Source: an uncultured Myxococcales bacterium
GTDB taxonomy: Bacteria; Myxococcota_A; UBA9042
DNA length: 64,000 nt
Direction: 5' to 3'
Assembly: GCA_903883645.1 (NCBI GenBank)
Contig: CAISBR010000014.1
Location: forward strand, 1 to 64,000
The notes under the pieces were generated by a model. That model saw only the letters and a list, made by a program, of their open reading frames with translations. It searched no databases and was not told the origin of the DNA. Made by a program: the position numbers and the translations under genes. Shown in pieces: positions 17,930-26,802 of the stretch (positions within the stretch are counted from its first letter, which is position 1; every line of letters begins with the position of its first letter).

Positions 17930-18835
17930 CTAACCGACCACGCGGTTACGGCCTTCGTTCTTGGCCTTGTAAAGATTCTCGTCGGCGGCAGCCAGCAGGT
18001 CTTCGACCCGGGTCATCGGCTCGGCCACCGTACCCACGCCCAGCGAACAGGTCATCTTCAGCGAGGTGCCCTCAAAGGCGTAGGTGTGCTCCTCGACCAG
18101 GGTGCGCAAGGCTTCGGCAAAGGCAATCGCCTTTTCGTGATTCATCTCGGGCACAACGATGCAGAACTCTTCGCCACCATACCGCGCAAACAGCTCTTCG
18201 CGGCGAATACGCGAGCTGACCAGCTTGGCGAACTCGCGCAGCACAAAGTCGCCCATCAGGTGGCCATAGGTGTCGTTCACTTTCTTGAAGAAGTCGAGAT
18301 CCAGCATGATCACCGACAGATCGCGCTGGTAGCGCTTGGCCCGGGCAAATTCCTTGTCTAAGAAGTCGAGCAGCGCCCGCTTGTTGGCCACCTGCGTCAG
18401 GCTATCTTCGATGGTAAGCCGATAGATCTCTTCGTGAAATGCCGCTTCAATATTGTCGCCGGCCAAGAACTTGAAGATCGAGTCGCCCACATGCACATAG
18501 TCGCCCGTCGCAAGCATCGCGGAGCCGTGCACTTGCGCCTGGTTGCGATAGGTGCCGTTGGTCGACATGTTGTCGACAAGCCGGTAGCCCTGCTCGGTCG
18601 GCTCAATGCGGGCGTGATACCGCGAAACGCTGTCGCTTTTCAGCGCGATGGTACTCTCGGGATCGCGGCCAATCGTAACCACCGAATCGGTGACCTCGAT
18701 CCGACGACCGATCTCGGGACCGCGGACCATCACCAAAAACGCGTCGCGCGACTGCCCTATGCCGGCAAGGTCGCGCACCGAGGTGATGCGGGTCTGGGCA
18801 TCCAAATGACTAGCGGTGGTGCGCATTTGCGACAT
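17930..18835 (-). CDS. Diguanylate cyclase with N-terminal FHA domain
   Basis: The 301-residue product joins an FHA domain (about 34-125; TIGRDPES, then SVSRYHARI, then STNGTYRN, all the usual phosphothreonine-binding positions) to a GGDEF domain (about 140-301; GGEEF at 220-224, MLDLDFFKKVND, SLGVG). It should make cyclic di-GMP from two GTP. The inhibitory-site RxxD upstream of GGEEF reads RREE, so product inhibition may be weak. The same domain order is known in DgcB of Bdellovibrio, needed for prey invasion. The FHA domain makes this a probable target of the Ser/Thr kinases in the window. It is the most upstream gene before the two lipoproteins. Confidence 0.94.
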   Translation of the reverse strand: MSQMRTTASHLDAQTRITSVRDLAGIGQSRDAFLVMVRGPEIGRRIEVTDSVVTIGRDPESTIALKSDSVSRYHARIEPTEQGYRLVDNMSTNGTYRNQAQVHGSAMLATGDYVHVGDSIFKFLAGDNIEAAFHEEIYRLTIEDSLTQVANKRALLDFLDKEFARAKRYQRDLSVIMLDLDFFKKVNDTYGHLMGDFVLREFAKLVSSRIRREELFARYGGEEFCIVVPEMNHEKAIAFAEALRTLVEEHTYAFEGTSLKMTCSLGVGTVAEPMTRVEDLLAAADENLYKAKNEGRNRVVG

Positions 18836-18886
18836 TCTACGTCTCGCTCGGCCAGCGTGCGGGGGTAAGGCAAACCAGAATAGACA

Positions 18887-19999
18887 TTACCAGCGGCTGC
18901 CGCCCGAAGCAACGCCATTCGCCGTGGCCGAGTGCAGCCCATCGTCGCGCTCGCGAAGCCATTGCACCAGCGCATCGACGTACTCGGCCACCCGCGGACA
19001 GGTAACGCCACTTCCGGCCAAAGCCAGGCGCGTTTGTGTCGCATCAAAGCGCACTTCGCAATCGAACCACTCTAAAAAACTGCGCTCGTGCCGCACCTGG
19101 CCGCTCACCGCCGGGATCTTGCGCAGCATCGACTGCAGCCGCCCCTGCCACGACAGCAATGGCCGCGGCCGCCCAGCCGCATCGGCCACCGCGTCAAAAA
19201 ACGACCGCGCCGTCATGGGTTGCTCATCGACCAGGTGGAACGTGCCCCCCTCGGTCTGCGGCAGCCGCGCCAAGTGCACCGCCGCCTGCACCGCGTAATC
19301 CACGGGCGCGATGTGCAGCGGGTGCGTCCCCGAAATGGGCAGCACAATCGCATGTTCCGAATGGGTAATCTGCGACGCCAGCGCGTACACACCCTCGAGC
19401 CGACCCGCCTCGCCGGTGCGCGAATCGCCCACCAGAATCGGCACCCGCACCACCGTAATCGGCAGCTTGGCCATCGCCGCGCGCGCCAGCTGTTCGGCCT
19501 CCGCCTTGGTCCGCTCGTAGGGATTGCGAAAGGCTTGGCCGACGACCAGCTCGTGCTCGTGCACCGACCCCGTGCGATTGCCCGCGACAAACACCGTCGA
19601 CCACACACACAGCCGGCGCAATTTCTTCATACCCAAGGCCAGTTCCAAGGTCTCGCGCAGGCCCTCTACGTTCACCTGGCGCATCCGCGGCGCCTCGATC
19701 CCAAGGTAGTGAATGGCGGCCAAGTGGTGCACTTCTTCGACTTCGGCGTGCAGCCGCCGCACATCGGCACCCGACAGCCCCAGGTCGAGCGCCAGGATAT
19801 CACCTTCTAGAACCTCGGCCTTGCCCGGCCCCATTTGCGTCAATTCCGTCGCTAGTTCGCGAGCTTGCAGGGCAAACTTCTCGCGCGCCAGTACCAGCAC
19901 GTGGTCACCGGTGCCGGTCAACTCGCGCGCCAGACGGCGGGCCGCGTCGAGCGGAAACCCCGTGACCAGCACCGTCCGCGCGCTCGGGCTCTGGGTCAT
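18887..19999 (-). CDS. Extended SDR / fatty acyl reductase-like NAD(P)-binding protein
   Basis: The 370-residue product has a Rossmann N-terminus (VLVTGFPLDAARRLAREL, where the usual TGxxGxxG glycines are partly lost), a conserved HLAAIHYLG, the catalytic STVFVAG, and YERTKAEAE giving Tyr and Lys of the SDR triad. The middle resembles the NAD-binding domain of fatty acyl-CoA reductases (male sterility family), and LVDEQPMTARSFFDAV fits substrate recruitment. The substrate is not known. The gene has ATG ATG at its start. The second (19999) sits 5 bases after AGGAGG and is preferred. It follows coaE with only 9 bp between stop and start, so the two are probably cotranscribed. Confidence 0.85.
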   Translation of the reverse strand: MTQSPSARTVLVTGFPLDAARRLARELTGTGDHVLVLAREKFALQARELATELTQMGPGKAEVLEGDILALDLGLSGADVRRLHAEVEEVHHLAAIHYLGIEAPRMRQVNVEGLRETLELALGMKKLRRLCVWSTVFVAGNRTGSVHEHELVVGQAFRNPYERTKAEAEQLARAAMAKLPITVVRVPILVGDSRTGEAGRLEGVYALASQITHSEHAIVLPISGTHPLHIAPVDYAVQAAVHLARLPQTEGGTFHLVDEQPMTARSFFDAVADAAGRPRPLLSWQGRLQSMLRKIPAVSGQVRHERSFLEWFDCEVRFDATQTRLALAGSGVTCPRVAEYVDALVQWLRERDDGLHSATANGVASGGSRW

Positions 20000-20008
20000 C
20001 ATGACCTC

Positions 20009-20644
20009 CTAACTAACTGACCTTAGACTGTTTTGCGCCACAAGCAGCTGCGGCCACCACTGCTCCAGCGTCTGCTCAAGTTCCGCTAGCCCGCCATCGT
20101 TGTCAATCGCCCACGTGGCCCGCCCGCGCCGCTCAGCCGAGGTCTGCTGCGCATCCAGCCGTTGCTGGGCCGCCGCCGGACTCAGATGATCGCGCAGCGC
20201 CAGCCGAGCCACTTGGGTCGCCGGTTGCGCCTCGATCGTCAGCGTGGCGTGGCACAGCGTCTGCAGCCCCATGTCGAATAGCAGCGCGGCGTCGAGCAGC
20301 ACCAGCGGCGTGCCATTGTGCCGCTCGAGCTCCACCGCCCGCTGCAGCGCCTCGCGAATAAGCGGGTGCACGATCACTTCCAAGCGCCTGCGCATTACCG
20401 GATCGGCAAACACAATGACACCCAACGCTTTGCGGTCCAATTGCCCGTCTGCCTGCGCCAAGTGCTCGCCAAATTTCGCAAGAATCGCCGCGAGACCGGC
20501 CGTACCGGGTTCGACCACCGCGCGCGCTACCTGATCGGCATCGAGATGTACGGCACCGCGCTGGCGCAGCCACGCTGCCACGGTCGACTTGCCGCAAGCG
20601 ATACCGCCCGTAAGCCCCAAAATGTACGTAGAATTCGCCGTCAT
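20009..20644 (-). CDS. coaE: Dephospho-CoA kinase
   Basis: The 211-residue product has the P-loop GLTGGIACGKST, the DADQVAR nucleotide segment, and the conserved HPLIRE and LLFDMGL motifs. The last step of CoA synthesis, phosphorylation of the 3'-hydroxyl of dephospho-CoA, is its expected reaction. Length is typical. The reductase-like SDR gene follows closely, and the AgmX-like gene ends 18 bp before it, so the three may lie on one transcript. Confidence 0.95.
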   Translation of the reverse strand: MTANSTYILGLTGGIACGKSTVAAWLRQRGAVHLDADQVARAVVEPGTAGLAAILAKFGEHLAQADGQLDRKALGVIVFADPVMRRRLEVIVHPLIREALQRAVELERHNGTPLVLLDAALLFDMGLQTLCHATLTIEAQPATQVARLALRDHLSPAAAQQRLDAQQTSAERRGRATWAIDNDGGLAELEQTLEQWWPQLLVAQNSLRSVS

Positions 20645-20662
20645 CCGCCGCAGCCGGACCGG

Positions 20663-22465
20663 CTAGCCGCCCTTGCTGAACACGTAGCTTTGGCTAAAGG
20701 TCTGCGGCGAAGCGAGCATCGGCAGGCCGCGAATCGCCGTGAACTTATTGCGAATGCAGTCGCCGAACTTGCCCGAGGCGCCCGAGATGCTCACATCGGT
20801 CACGGTGCCCTCAGTGCCGACCGTAAAGGTGACCTTAACCTTGCCGCCTTCGTCGGGGCTGTCGCGCAGGGCCTCTTCGTAGCAGCGCTGTACGGCCGAG
20901 TTCTTGCGGGCCACAACCTTGCTGACCTCGCCCTTGCTCTCCGCCGGCCCTTCTGTACCGCCAAAGCCCATCTTAATGTCGATTTTTACTTCTTCTTTCT
21001 TCTTGCCTTCATCTTTGACTGCGTCGGCCTTGCGGTCGCCGAAGCCGCCCTTCGAGCCCGCATCGACCTTGCGCACCGTGCCGCCCCCCGCATTGCTGCC
21101 GCCGAGCTTGACGCCGCCCATACCGCCGGGACCGTCGCCTTCTTCGTTGCCGCCATCGCCGGTTTTGCCAAAGTTGGCCGCCACGACTTCGCCGCTCGAG
21201 CCATCGTCGCCCGCGGCATAGAACTTGCTGCCCTGGGGCTTGAACGCGCCGGCAACCGTCTTTTGCTCAACCTGAGCGCGGGCTTGCCGCTTGAGCTCTT
21301 CGGGGTCGACTTGCTTACCAGCGGCCTGTGGCTTCTCCACCTTGGCTTCTTGCTTGGCCTGCTTCTTCTCGACCTCTTTCTTGACCTCTTTTTCCTGCTC
21401 TTGCTTGGCCTTGTCCGACATCACATCGGCCACCGGCTTCTTCTCTTCTTCCTTCTTGTCCTCTTTTTCTTCGATCTGCACTTCGTAGATTTGCTGATCT
21501 TGCTGCTCTTCGTTCTGCACGTTCTTCACGAAGCGCTCGTGGTGCTCGTAGTAAAGCCGCGACTGAACCACCAGCGAAATCAGCAGGATGGCCGAAATGG
21601 CAAACGACAGCGTCCAGGTCGAGTCGTGAACCAGCGGGCCAAACACCTGCGAAACCAGGCTCTTGCGTGGCATGGCCGGCACAGTCACCGACTGCTTCAC
21701 CACCTGCAACAGCAGCGTATACGGGCCCAGCGAGGCGCGCGCACGGGCCTTCAGCGGCAAGGTGAATTCAATAAAATCGCCGCTTTGCGCGACCACTTTC
21801 TTGGCCGTGGCTTCCGCTAGATCCATCGGCGTATCGCCGATCGCCAAGCGCAGCTGGCAGTCTTTCGGCAGGCGAACGTGGAAGTCCGTCGCTCCTTTTT
21901 TGCCCAAGAATGTCGCCGGGTTACCCTTGTAGTCACCCTCAGGCAGCACCATCGTCGACTTGACGTTCGAGCTAATGATGATCGGCGAGCCAGCGTGGAA
22001 CACCTGATCGCTCAGCAGGCGATCTTCGTGCACCAAGCCGACGCGCAGCACGGTCTCTTCGCGCGTCAGGGTCGGCACCGAGTCGCCGCGGACGAACTGG
22101 AACATCAAGATGATGTCGCCCATCGACAGCGAACCACCGGTAAACGCTTCGATCGGCACACATTTGGTGCCCTTGATCGTAGTCACCTGCGACTTGACGG
22201 CCTCCATGCCGCCGGCCGGTCCGCCACGCAGGTTGATGCCATGCGACGGGTCCTGCGGCAGCACGACGAAGTACTGGCCACCTTGCAGCACCGCTACCGG
22301 AACTTGCGCAGGAAAGTCAGGGTAATCTGCTGGCGGAATCTGGATGGTGCAGTCGGGCCGGGCGCCAATCGACACGTCGATGCGGCGGTCCAAGACGCGC
22401 TCGGCAACCACCTGCCCCCGGTAGACCACGCCGATTCTGAGTACGCGGCTGGTATCGAGACCCAT
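20663..22465 (-). CDS. FHA-like / transmembrane / AgmX-PglI C-terminal domain protein (copy 1)
   Basis: The 600-residue product has two similar N-terminal modules (about 8-128 and 138-258). Each begins VLRxGxVxxxxxxxxxV and holds an FHA-like pattern (SIGARPDCTIQIPP). One membrane helix (about 284-301) is followed by an Lys/Glu-rich charged segment and a Gly-rich linker. The C-terminal 80 residues (RKNSAVQRCYEEALRDSP, then GKVKVTFTVGTEGTVTDVS) are the AgmX/PglI domain, a TonB-like fold in the periplasm. Such a layout suits a protein that reads a cytoplasmic phospho-signal and transmits force or contact across the membrane. AGGAG sits 7 bases before the ATG at 22465. A paralogue is 470 bp upstream. 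Confidence 0.88.
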   Translation of the reverse strand: MGLDTSRVLRIGVVYRGQVVAERVLDRRIDVSIGARPDCTIQIPPADYPDFPAQVPVAVLQGGQYFVVLPQDPSHGINLRGGPAGGMEAVKSQVTTIKGTKCVPIEAFTGGSLSMGDIILMFQFVRGDSVPTLTREETVLRVGLVHEDRLLSDQVFHAGSPIIISSNVKSTMVLPEGDYKGNPATFLGKKGATDFHVRLPKDCQLRLAIGDTPMDLAEATAKKVVAQSGDFIEFTLPLKARARASLGPYTLLLQVVKQSVTVPAMPRKSLVSQVFGPLVHDSTWTLSFAISAILLISLVVQSRLYYEHHERFVKNVQNEEQQDQQIYEVQIEEKEDKKEEEKKPVADVMSDKAKQEQEKEVKKEVEKKQAKQEAKVEKPQAAGKQVDPEELKRQARAQVEQKTVAGAFKPQGSKFYAAGDDGSSGEVVAANFGKTGDGGNEEGDGPGGMGGVKLGGSNAGGGTVRKVDAGSKGGFGDRKADAVKDEGKKKEEVKIDIKMGFGGTEGPAESKGEVSKVVARKNSAVQRCYEEALRDSPDEGGKVKVTFTVGTEGTVTDVSISGASGKFGDCIRNKFTAIRGLPMLASPQTFSQSYVFSKGG

Positions 22466-22934
22466 TCGCTCGCTCCTGGGGTGCCTTGCCCGCGGCTTCC
22501 CCGCTTGCCGCGGCCAGGCAGGCCCTGCGCTTCTACGCGTCACACCATCGCACCGCGGTTAGACGTCGTGACGGGCGTCTGGCGGCTGCTGCTACCCGAC
22601 CACTGGGTCGAGCGCTCAGCATCAATTCTGTTGCGGCCCACTCGCTTAGGACACTCGGTGCCGTGGCGAGACCCGCAGGTCAGGGATCGTGCTCGGCCCA
22701 CGCCGATGCAATACGCGATAGTAGTGGCCGCGTAGGCGCGCTGTCAAACCATCCGAGAGCCGCATCGGCACCATTGCCACGGGCTCCGCGACACCGCCGG
22801 GAGGCGCCGTGTGGCACTTGCGGGTCACCAAGTCAGACGCGGCAGGATTTGGACTGGTCTAGTCGCCATGGGCGGCGGCAGCGCTCGACATATTTGCACA
22901 TGCGCGTGCTTGAACGGCTGCGGCTGCGGGGGGC
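22466..22934 (-). other. 469-bp gap between the two AgmX-like genes
   Basis: No gene with coding character is visible. The gap separates two genes on the same strand and holds the promoter of copy 1 (22718-22747). About 245 bases of leader lie between the expected start of transcription and the ATG at 22465. I see no clear terminator after the stop of copy 2 at 22935. Two in-frame open stretches exist but lack ribosome binding sites or conserved residues. Confidence 0.6.
22718..22747 (-). promoter_or_regulatory. Sigma70-like promoter for AgmX copy 1
   Basis: On the minus strand there is a perfect TTGACA (-35, plus-strand 22742-22747), an 18-base spacer and TACTAT (-10, plus-strand 22718-22723). 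Transcription would start near 22711 and give a long leader. The two AgmX paralogues share the same -35, which implies separate expression of each. Confidence 0.6.
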
Positions 22935-24719
22935 CTAGCCCTTGCTAAAGACGTAGCTCTGGCTAAAGGTCTGCGGCGACGCAAGGTCTGGAAGGCCGCG
23001 AATCGAACTGAATTTCGCCTTAATGCAGTCGGCGAATTTGCCCGAGGCGCCCGAAACGCTGACGTCGGTCACGGTGCCTTCGGTGCCGACCGTAAAGGTG
23101 ACCTTGACCTTGCCACCCTCGCCGGGGTTGTCGCGCAAGGCCTCTTCGTAGCAGCGTTGGACCGCCGAATTCTTGCGGGCGATCATCTTCTTGATTTCGT
23201 CTTTGCCTTCGCCACTGCCTTCCATCGAGCCGGGGCTGAAGTTGATGTTCACTTTCTCTTCAGGGGCCTTCTTGGCGCCCGATTCGACGACTTTTTGGTC
23301 GCGGTTGCCGATGAGGCCTTTGCCGTCGCCCGTGCCGCCGACCCGCTGCACGCCGGCGCCGGCGGCCTTGCCGGTGGCGATCTTGATGCCAGGCGAGCCG
23401 TCTTTGCCGTCGCCCCCGTCGCCGCCAGTATCGCCAAAGGTCCGCGCCACCACGTCGCCCGTCTCGCCCGCGCCGGCTTCTTGATAGAATTTGCTACCTT
23501 TCGACCCCTCAAACGCGCCGGCGACGGTGTTCTTCTTGACCGAGTCGTCGGCTTCGGCGCGGCGAATGCGGGTAGAGTCTTCGGGATCGGCGGCAGCAGG
23601 ACCGCTATTCTTCTTGGCGTCTGCGCTCTTGTCGGCCTTCGCAGGCACCTTTTCTTGCTTGCTCGGCACCATCGCCGGCGCCGTGGGCTCGGGTTCCTTG
23701 GTGTCTTCGGCCTTTTCTGGCTCTTTGGGCTTGTCGGGCTCCTTTTGCTCAACCACCACTTCGATCGGCATGCGCGCTTCGTCGACCTCGGCGGCGCGGG
23801 CCTTGTCGAGAAAACGCCCCGTGTGCGTCTGGTAGTAGTGTGCCTGCGCGGCAATACCGCCAAAGCAAAGCAGCGAGACCGTAAACGACACCCACCACGC
23901 CGGATCGCCCAGTACCCCACGAATCAGCGCTTGCCCAAAGGTCTTTCTCTGCAGCACTGGCACCGTCACCGTCTGCTTGACCACCTGGAACAGCACGGTG
24001 TGCGAGCCCATCACGGCGCGGCCACGGGTACCCAAGGCAAAGTGGCACAGCGTCGACTCGCCCTCGACACGCGCTTTGCCCCGCGCTTGCAGGTCTTTTA
24101 GCTCAAGGGGCTGCTCGTCGATGGCGACGCGAATCTTCATGGCGCTCGGCGCGCGCATCGTAACCGAGCCGTCCGTGTGATTCTGGAACACCAAGGGCGG
24201 CCCCTGGTAGTCCTCGGGCGGCAGCACGATCGAGCAGGCGCGGGCGTTGCCGATCGATACCTCTTTGGTGTTGGGGTAGATGCGGTCGTCGATCAGCCGT
24301 TCGTCGAACACGAGGCCCAAGCGCAAGACCGTGCGATCGCGCGTCTCCGTCGGATGGCTGTCGCCGCGCACGAACTGAAACATCACGGTCACATCGCCCT
24401 GGGTGATCGACCCACCGGCGGCGGACTCAATGGGCAAGCCTTGGCGACCCTTGATCGTGGCTGCACCGCCGGCAGCGGCCCCGCGCAGACTGACACGCGC
24501 AAGTGGATCGCTGGGCACTACCAAGTAATGCTGGCCGTGATCGAAGACCATGAAATCAATAAATTCAGGGAACTCCGGATGATCCTTGGGCGAAACCTGC
24601 ACCGTGGCACCGGCGCGACGGCCAATCGAGATGTCGATCTTGCGTTCGATCACCTCTTCGTGAATCACGCTGCCGCGGTACACGATACCTAGCCGGATGT
24701 TGCGATTGGAGTTGCTCAT
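22935..24719 (-). CDS. FHA-like / transmembrane / AgmX-PglI C-terminal domain protein (copy 2)
   Basis: The 594-residue product is a paralogue of the protein encoded at 20663-22465 with the same order: two FHA-like modules, a membrane helix (WWVSFTVSLLCFGGIAAQ), a Pro/Lys/Glu-rich linker, a Gly/Lys-rich spacer and the AgmX/PglI domain. The last 80 residues are nearly identical between the copies, while the linkers differ in length and composition. Conservation at the C-terminus suggests a common partner in the periplasm, probably an ExbB/ExbD motor or an outer-membrane protein. AGAGGAAA precedes the ATG at 24719. Confidence 0.88.
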   Translation of the reverse strand: MSNSNRNIRLGIVYRGSVIHEEVIERKIDISIGRRAGATVQVSPKDHPEFPEFIDFMVFDHGQHYLVVPSDPLARVSLRGAAAGGAATIKGRQGLPIESAAGGSITQGDVTVMFQFVRGDSHPTETRDRTVLRLGLVFDERLIDDRIYPNTKEVSIGNARACSIVLPPEDYQGPPLVFQNHTDGSVTMRAPSAMKIRVAIDEQPLELKDLQARGKARVEGESTLCHFALGTRGRAVMGSHTVLFQVVKQTVTVPVLQRKTFGQALIRGVLGDPAWWVSFTVSLLCFGGIAAQAHYYQTHTGRFLDKARAAEVDEARMPIEVVVEQKEPDKPKEPEKAEDTKEPEPTAPAMVPSKQEKVPAKADKSADAKKNSGPAAADPEDSTRIRRAEADDSVKKNTVAGAFEGSKGSKFYQEAGAGETGDVVARTFGDTGGDGGDGKDGSPGIKIATGKAAGAGVQRVGGTGDGKGLIGNRDQKVVESGAKKAPEEKVNINFSPGSMEGSGEGKDEIKKMIARKNSAVQRCYEEALRDNPGEGGKVKVTFTVGTEGTVTDVSVSGASGKFADCIKAKFSSIRGLPDLASPQTFSQSYVFSKG

Positions 24720-25034
24720 CGATTTCCTCTTTCGAATTCGCCAGCACGCGCACGTTCTGCGGCCATGGCCGCCCCACCACCACGCTTGCCGGCGGCGGCG
24801 ACTGGGAAAAACCGCACTCGCCCATGGCGCAACCGCGCGCTGCGGCGGACAGCTTCGCCCCTTTGCCGCCACAAGGGGTAGTTGGCCCAAGACCCGTAAG
24901 GCATAAACTATTGCAGTTGCAGCACTACTGTCAACCGCGACCCTTGGCCAACCCGCAAACGCATCGGCATCGGCTTGTGCCAACCGACAAGGCTGCTACA
25001 CTCGACCGGCCGCTGGGCGCGGCAAGGGGCAGGC
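24720..25034. other. 315-bp divergent intergenic region
   Basis: This region holds the promoter of AgmX copy 2 (24906-24934, minus strand) and presumably that of the plus-strand lipoprotein gene that starts at 25035. I see no further gene. A purine-rich stretch near 24725 supplies the ribosome binding site of copy 2. Confidence 0.6.
24906..24934 (-). promoter_or_regulatory. Sigma70-like promoter for AgmX copy 2
   Basis: TTGACA (plus-strand 24929-24934) is followed after 17 bases by ATAGTT, or after 18 by TAGTTT (24905-24910). Expected start of transcription is close to 24899, giving a leader of about 180 bases. The -35 is the same as that of copy 1. Confidence 0.5.
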
Positions 25035-26759
25035 ATGGCAAACCGCAAACCCGCAGTTGGACTGCACAGTCTCCGCACCTGGCTTACACCGCTCGCGTGT
25101 GCGGTGGGGTTGGTGACCGGTAGCGCGGGCTGCAGCAGCGACGATGGCGCGACCGCCAGCGGCCCGAGCATCGACCGCGCCACCCAAGACCCCCTCGCCA
25201 TTGGCTGCGACGCCGCGAGCGCCGGCTGTTGGGACGCGGAACTAGCCAAACTACCTGATCTGCAAACGATGGTTGGCACGATCGCCAAGCCCGTACAGGC
25301 CGCCGGCGCCCTGACCGACAAGGCCGGCAACCGGCTAATTTGGGCCGAATTGGCCGCAACCGCCGACGCGCCGCGCACCGAAGTGAGCGTCGCCTTTGCC
25401 CGCTGCAGCGCGAAAAATCTGTGCAAGGTGGGCCGCGCCGACTACACCGCCAGCGGCGCCACCTTTGTCGATGCCAGCGGCGCGCCCTTTGGCGACGTGA
25501 CGATTGGCCGCCCCATCCTGCGCAAGAAGCTGAAAGCACACGCTCCGGATAAGGACCCGACGCTGCTGGCGCCGCTTGAGACCTCGGCGAAGCCCGACGC
25601 TGAGCTGGCGTGGGCCACTTGGTCGGGCATGCAATTCAAGAAGCGCCGGTGCGTGGTGCTCAATGCCTACGGCCCCGAAGTGGGCCTCAGCGCGGCGCCC
25701 ATCGCCCAGGCGTGCAGCACCAGCGGCCGCTTCGACAGCACTGAAGTCATCGACTATGCGCGGGTTTCAGACATGGCGGCGATCCTGCCCACGCTGACGC
25801 CACTCGATGCCCTGTTCTGGGTCGGCGCGGGGGTATACGAGGAGCGCACCGAGGGCGAGCGGCGGCACGGCATGACCTTGTCGCGCGGCGTGTTTGGCGA
25901 CCAGCTGGTCTACGGCAAGGGCTCGCCCGACCTGATCAAGGGGCTACCACTCGGCGGGCCGGGCCTGGTTGTACTGGCCGGCGCAGATACCATGGCCGCC
26001 AATAGCTGGACAGATATCAACACCTTGGCCAATGTACTGCACGATGTGCCGGCGCGGGCAATGGTGGGCTTTACGGCCAAGACGGGCGGAACGGCGCTCG
26101 TTGCGGCGGCGGGTCAACTAGGCAAGTCGCTGTTTGGCGGCGCGGCCTTGTCGACGGCCTTGGCGGGAGCGGGTGCCCCCGTGGTGTCGGATCTCGCCCC
26201 GGATACCCTAAGCAAGTGGAAATGGGCGGCGCCAAATGCGTCGTTCTGGGGCGGCAAGAATCCCACGAAGGCGGCAATCAAGATGTACGTGCGCCTTGAA
26301 CCACCGATCTGCACCCACGTGGCCGATGCCTGTACCCGGAGCACCTTTAACGCCGCGTACAAAACGGATCAGGTGCCCGCTACCGAAATGAATGGCGGCA
26401 ACTCGACGTATATCTGCGATCTGCAGTTCGACGGCCCATTCTTTAGCTGCGACGTCGACAACCCCGACGCGGGGCAGAAATTCATGATCCGCGGCCTGAT
26501 GCGCGGCCACGCCGAAGGGGATCGCTTCTGGGTATTGGCACTCGGCACCGGCCTGACACTGTATAAAGACCTGTTGGTCTTGGGCGAAGGCGTGCTCGGC
26601 AAGTCGGACCATGGCGGTGGGTCATCGTCGGTGCAGTTCAGCGGCGACGCCGTAGTGGGCACGTGGACTGACCCCGATGGGCGCTGCTGCACCACCAAGG
26701 GCGCCGCTGCGCTGACCAATTACAACAGCGAGCCCAGCCTGCTGCAGACCTGGCCGTAA
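25035..26759 (+). CDS. Large lipoprotein of unknown function
   Basis: The 574-residue product has a signal peptide and lipobox (VTGSAGC, Cys33), so it is predicted to be lipid-anchored. The mature part mixes alpha and beta structure, with three regions rich in Gly/Ala (for example LPLGGPGLVVLAGADTMAA). Cysteines are spread in pairs near the C-terminus (CTHVADAC, then CDLQFDGPFFSC, then GRCC). No known domain is recognised. The ATG at 25035 gives a standard signal peptide; an upstream start at 24975 would add 20 residues without one. It runs divergently from AgmX copy 2 and 43 bp before ribH. Confidence 0.72.
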   Translation: MANRKPAVGLHSLRTWLTPLACAVGLVTGSAGCSSDDGATASGPSIDRATQDPLAIGCDAASAGCWDAELAKLPDLQTMVGTIAKPVQAAGALTDKAGNRLIWAELAATADAPRTEVSVAFARCSAKNLCKVGRADYTASGATFVDASGAPFGDVTIGRPILRKKLKAHAPDKDPTLLAPLETSAKPDAELAWATWSGMQFKKRRCVVLNAYGPEVGLSAAPIAQACSTSGRFDSTEVIDYARVSDMAAILPTLTPLDALFWVGAGVYEERTEGERRHGMTLSRGVFGDQLVYGKGSPDLIKGLPLGGPGLVVLAGADTMAANSWTDINTLANVLHDVPARAMVGFTAKTGGTALVAAAGQLGKSLFGGAALSTALAGAGAPVVSDLAPDTLSKWKWAAPNASFWGGKNPTKAAIKMYVRLEPPICTHVADACTRSTFNAAYKTDQVPATEMNGGNSTYICDLQFDGPFFSCDVDNPDAGQKFMIRGLMRGHAEGDRFWVLALGTGLTLYKDLLVLGEGVLGKSDHGGGSSSVQFSGDAVVGTWTDPDGRCCTTKGAAALTNYNSEPSLLQTWP

Positions 26760-26802
26760 TCGCGGCAGTTTCAGAACCTTCATTGCCAAGGGAGCGGCGC
26801 AC

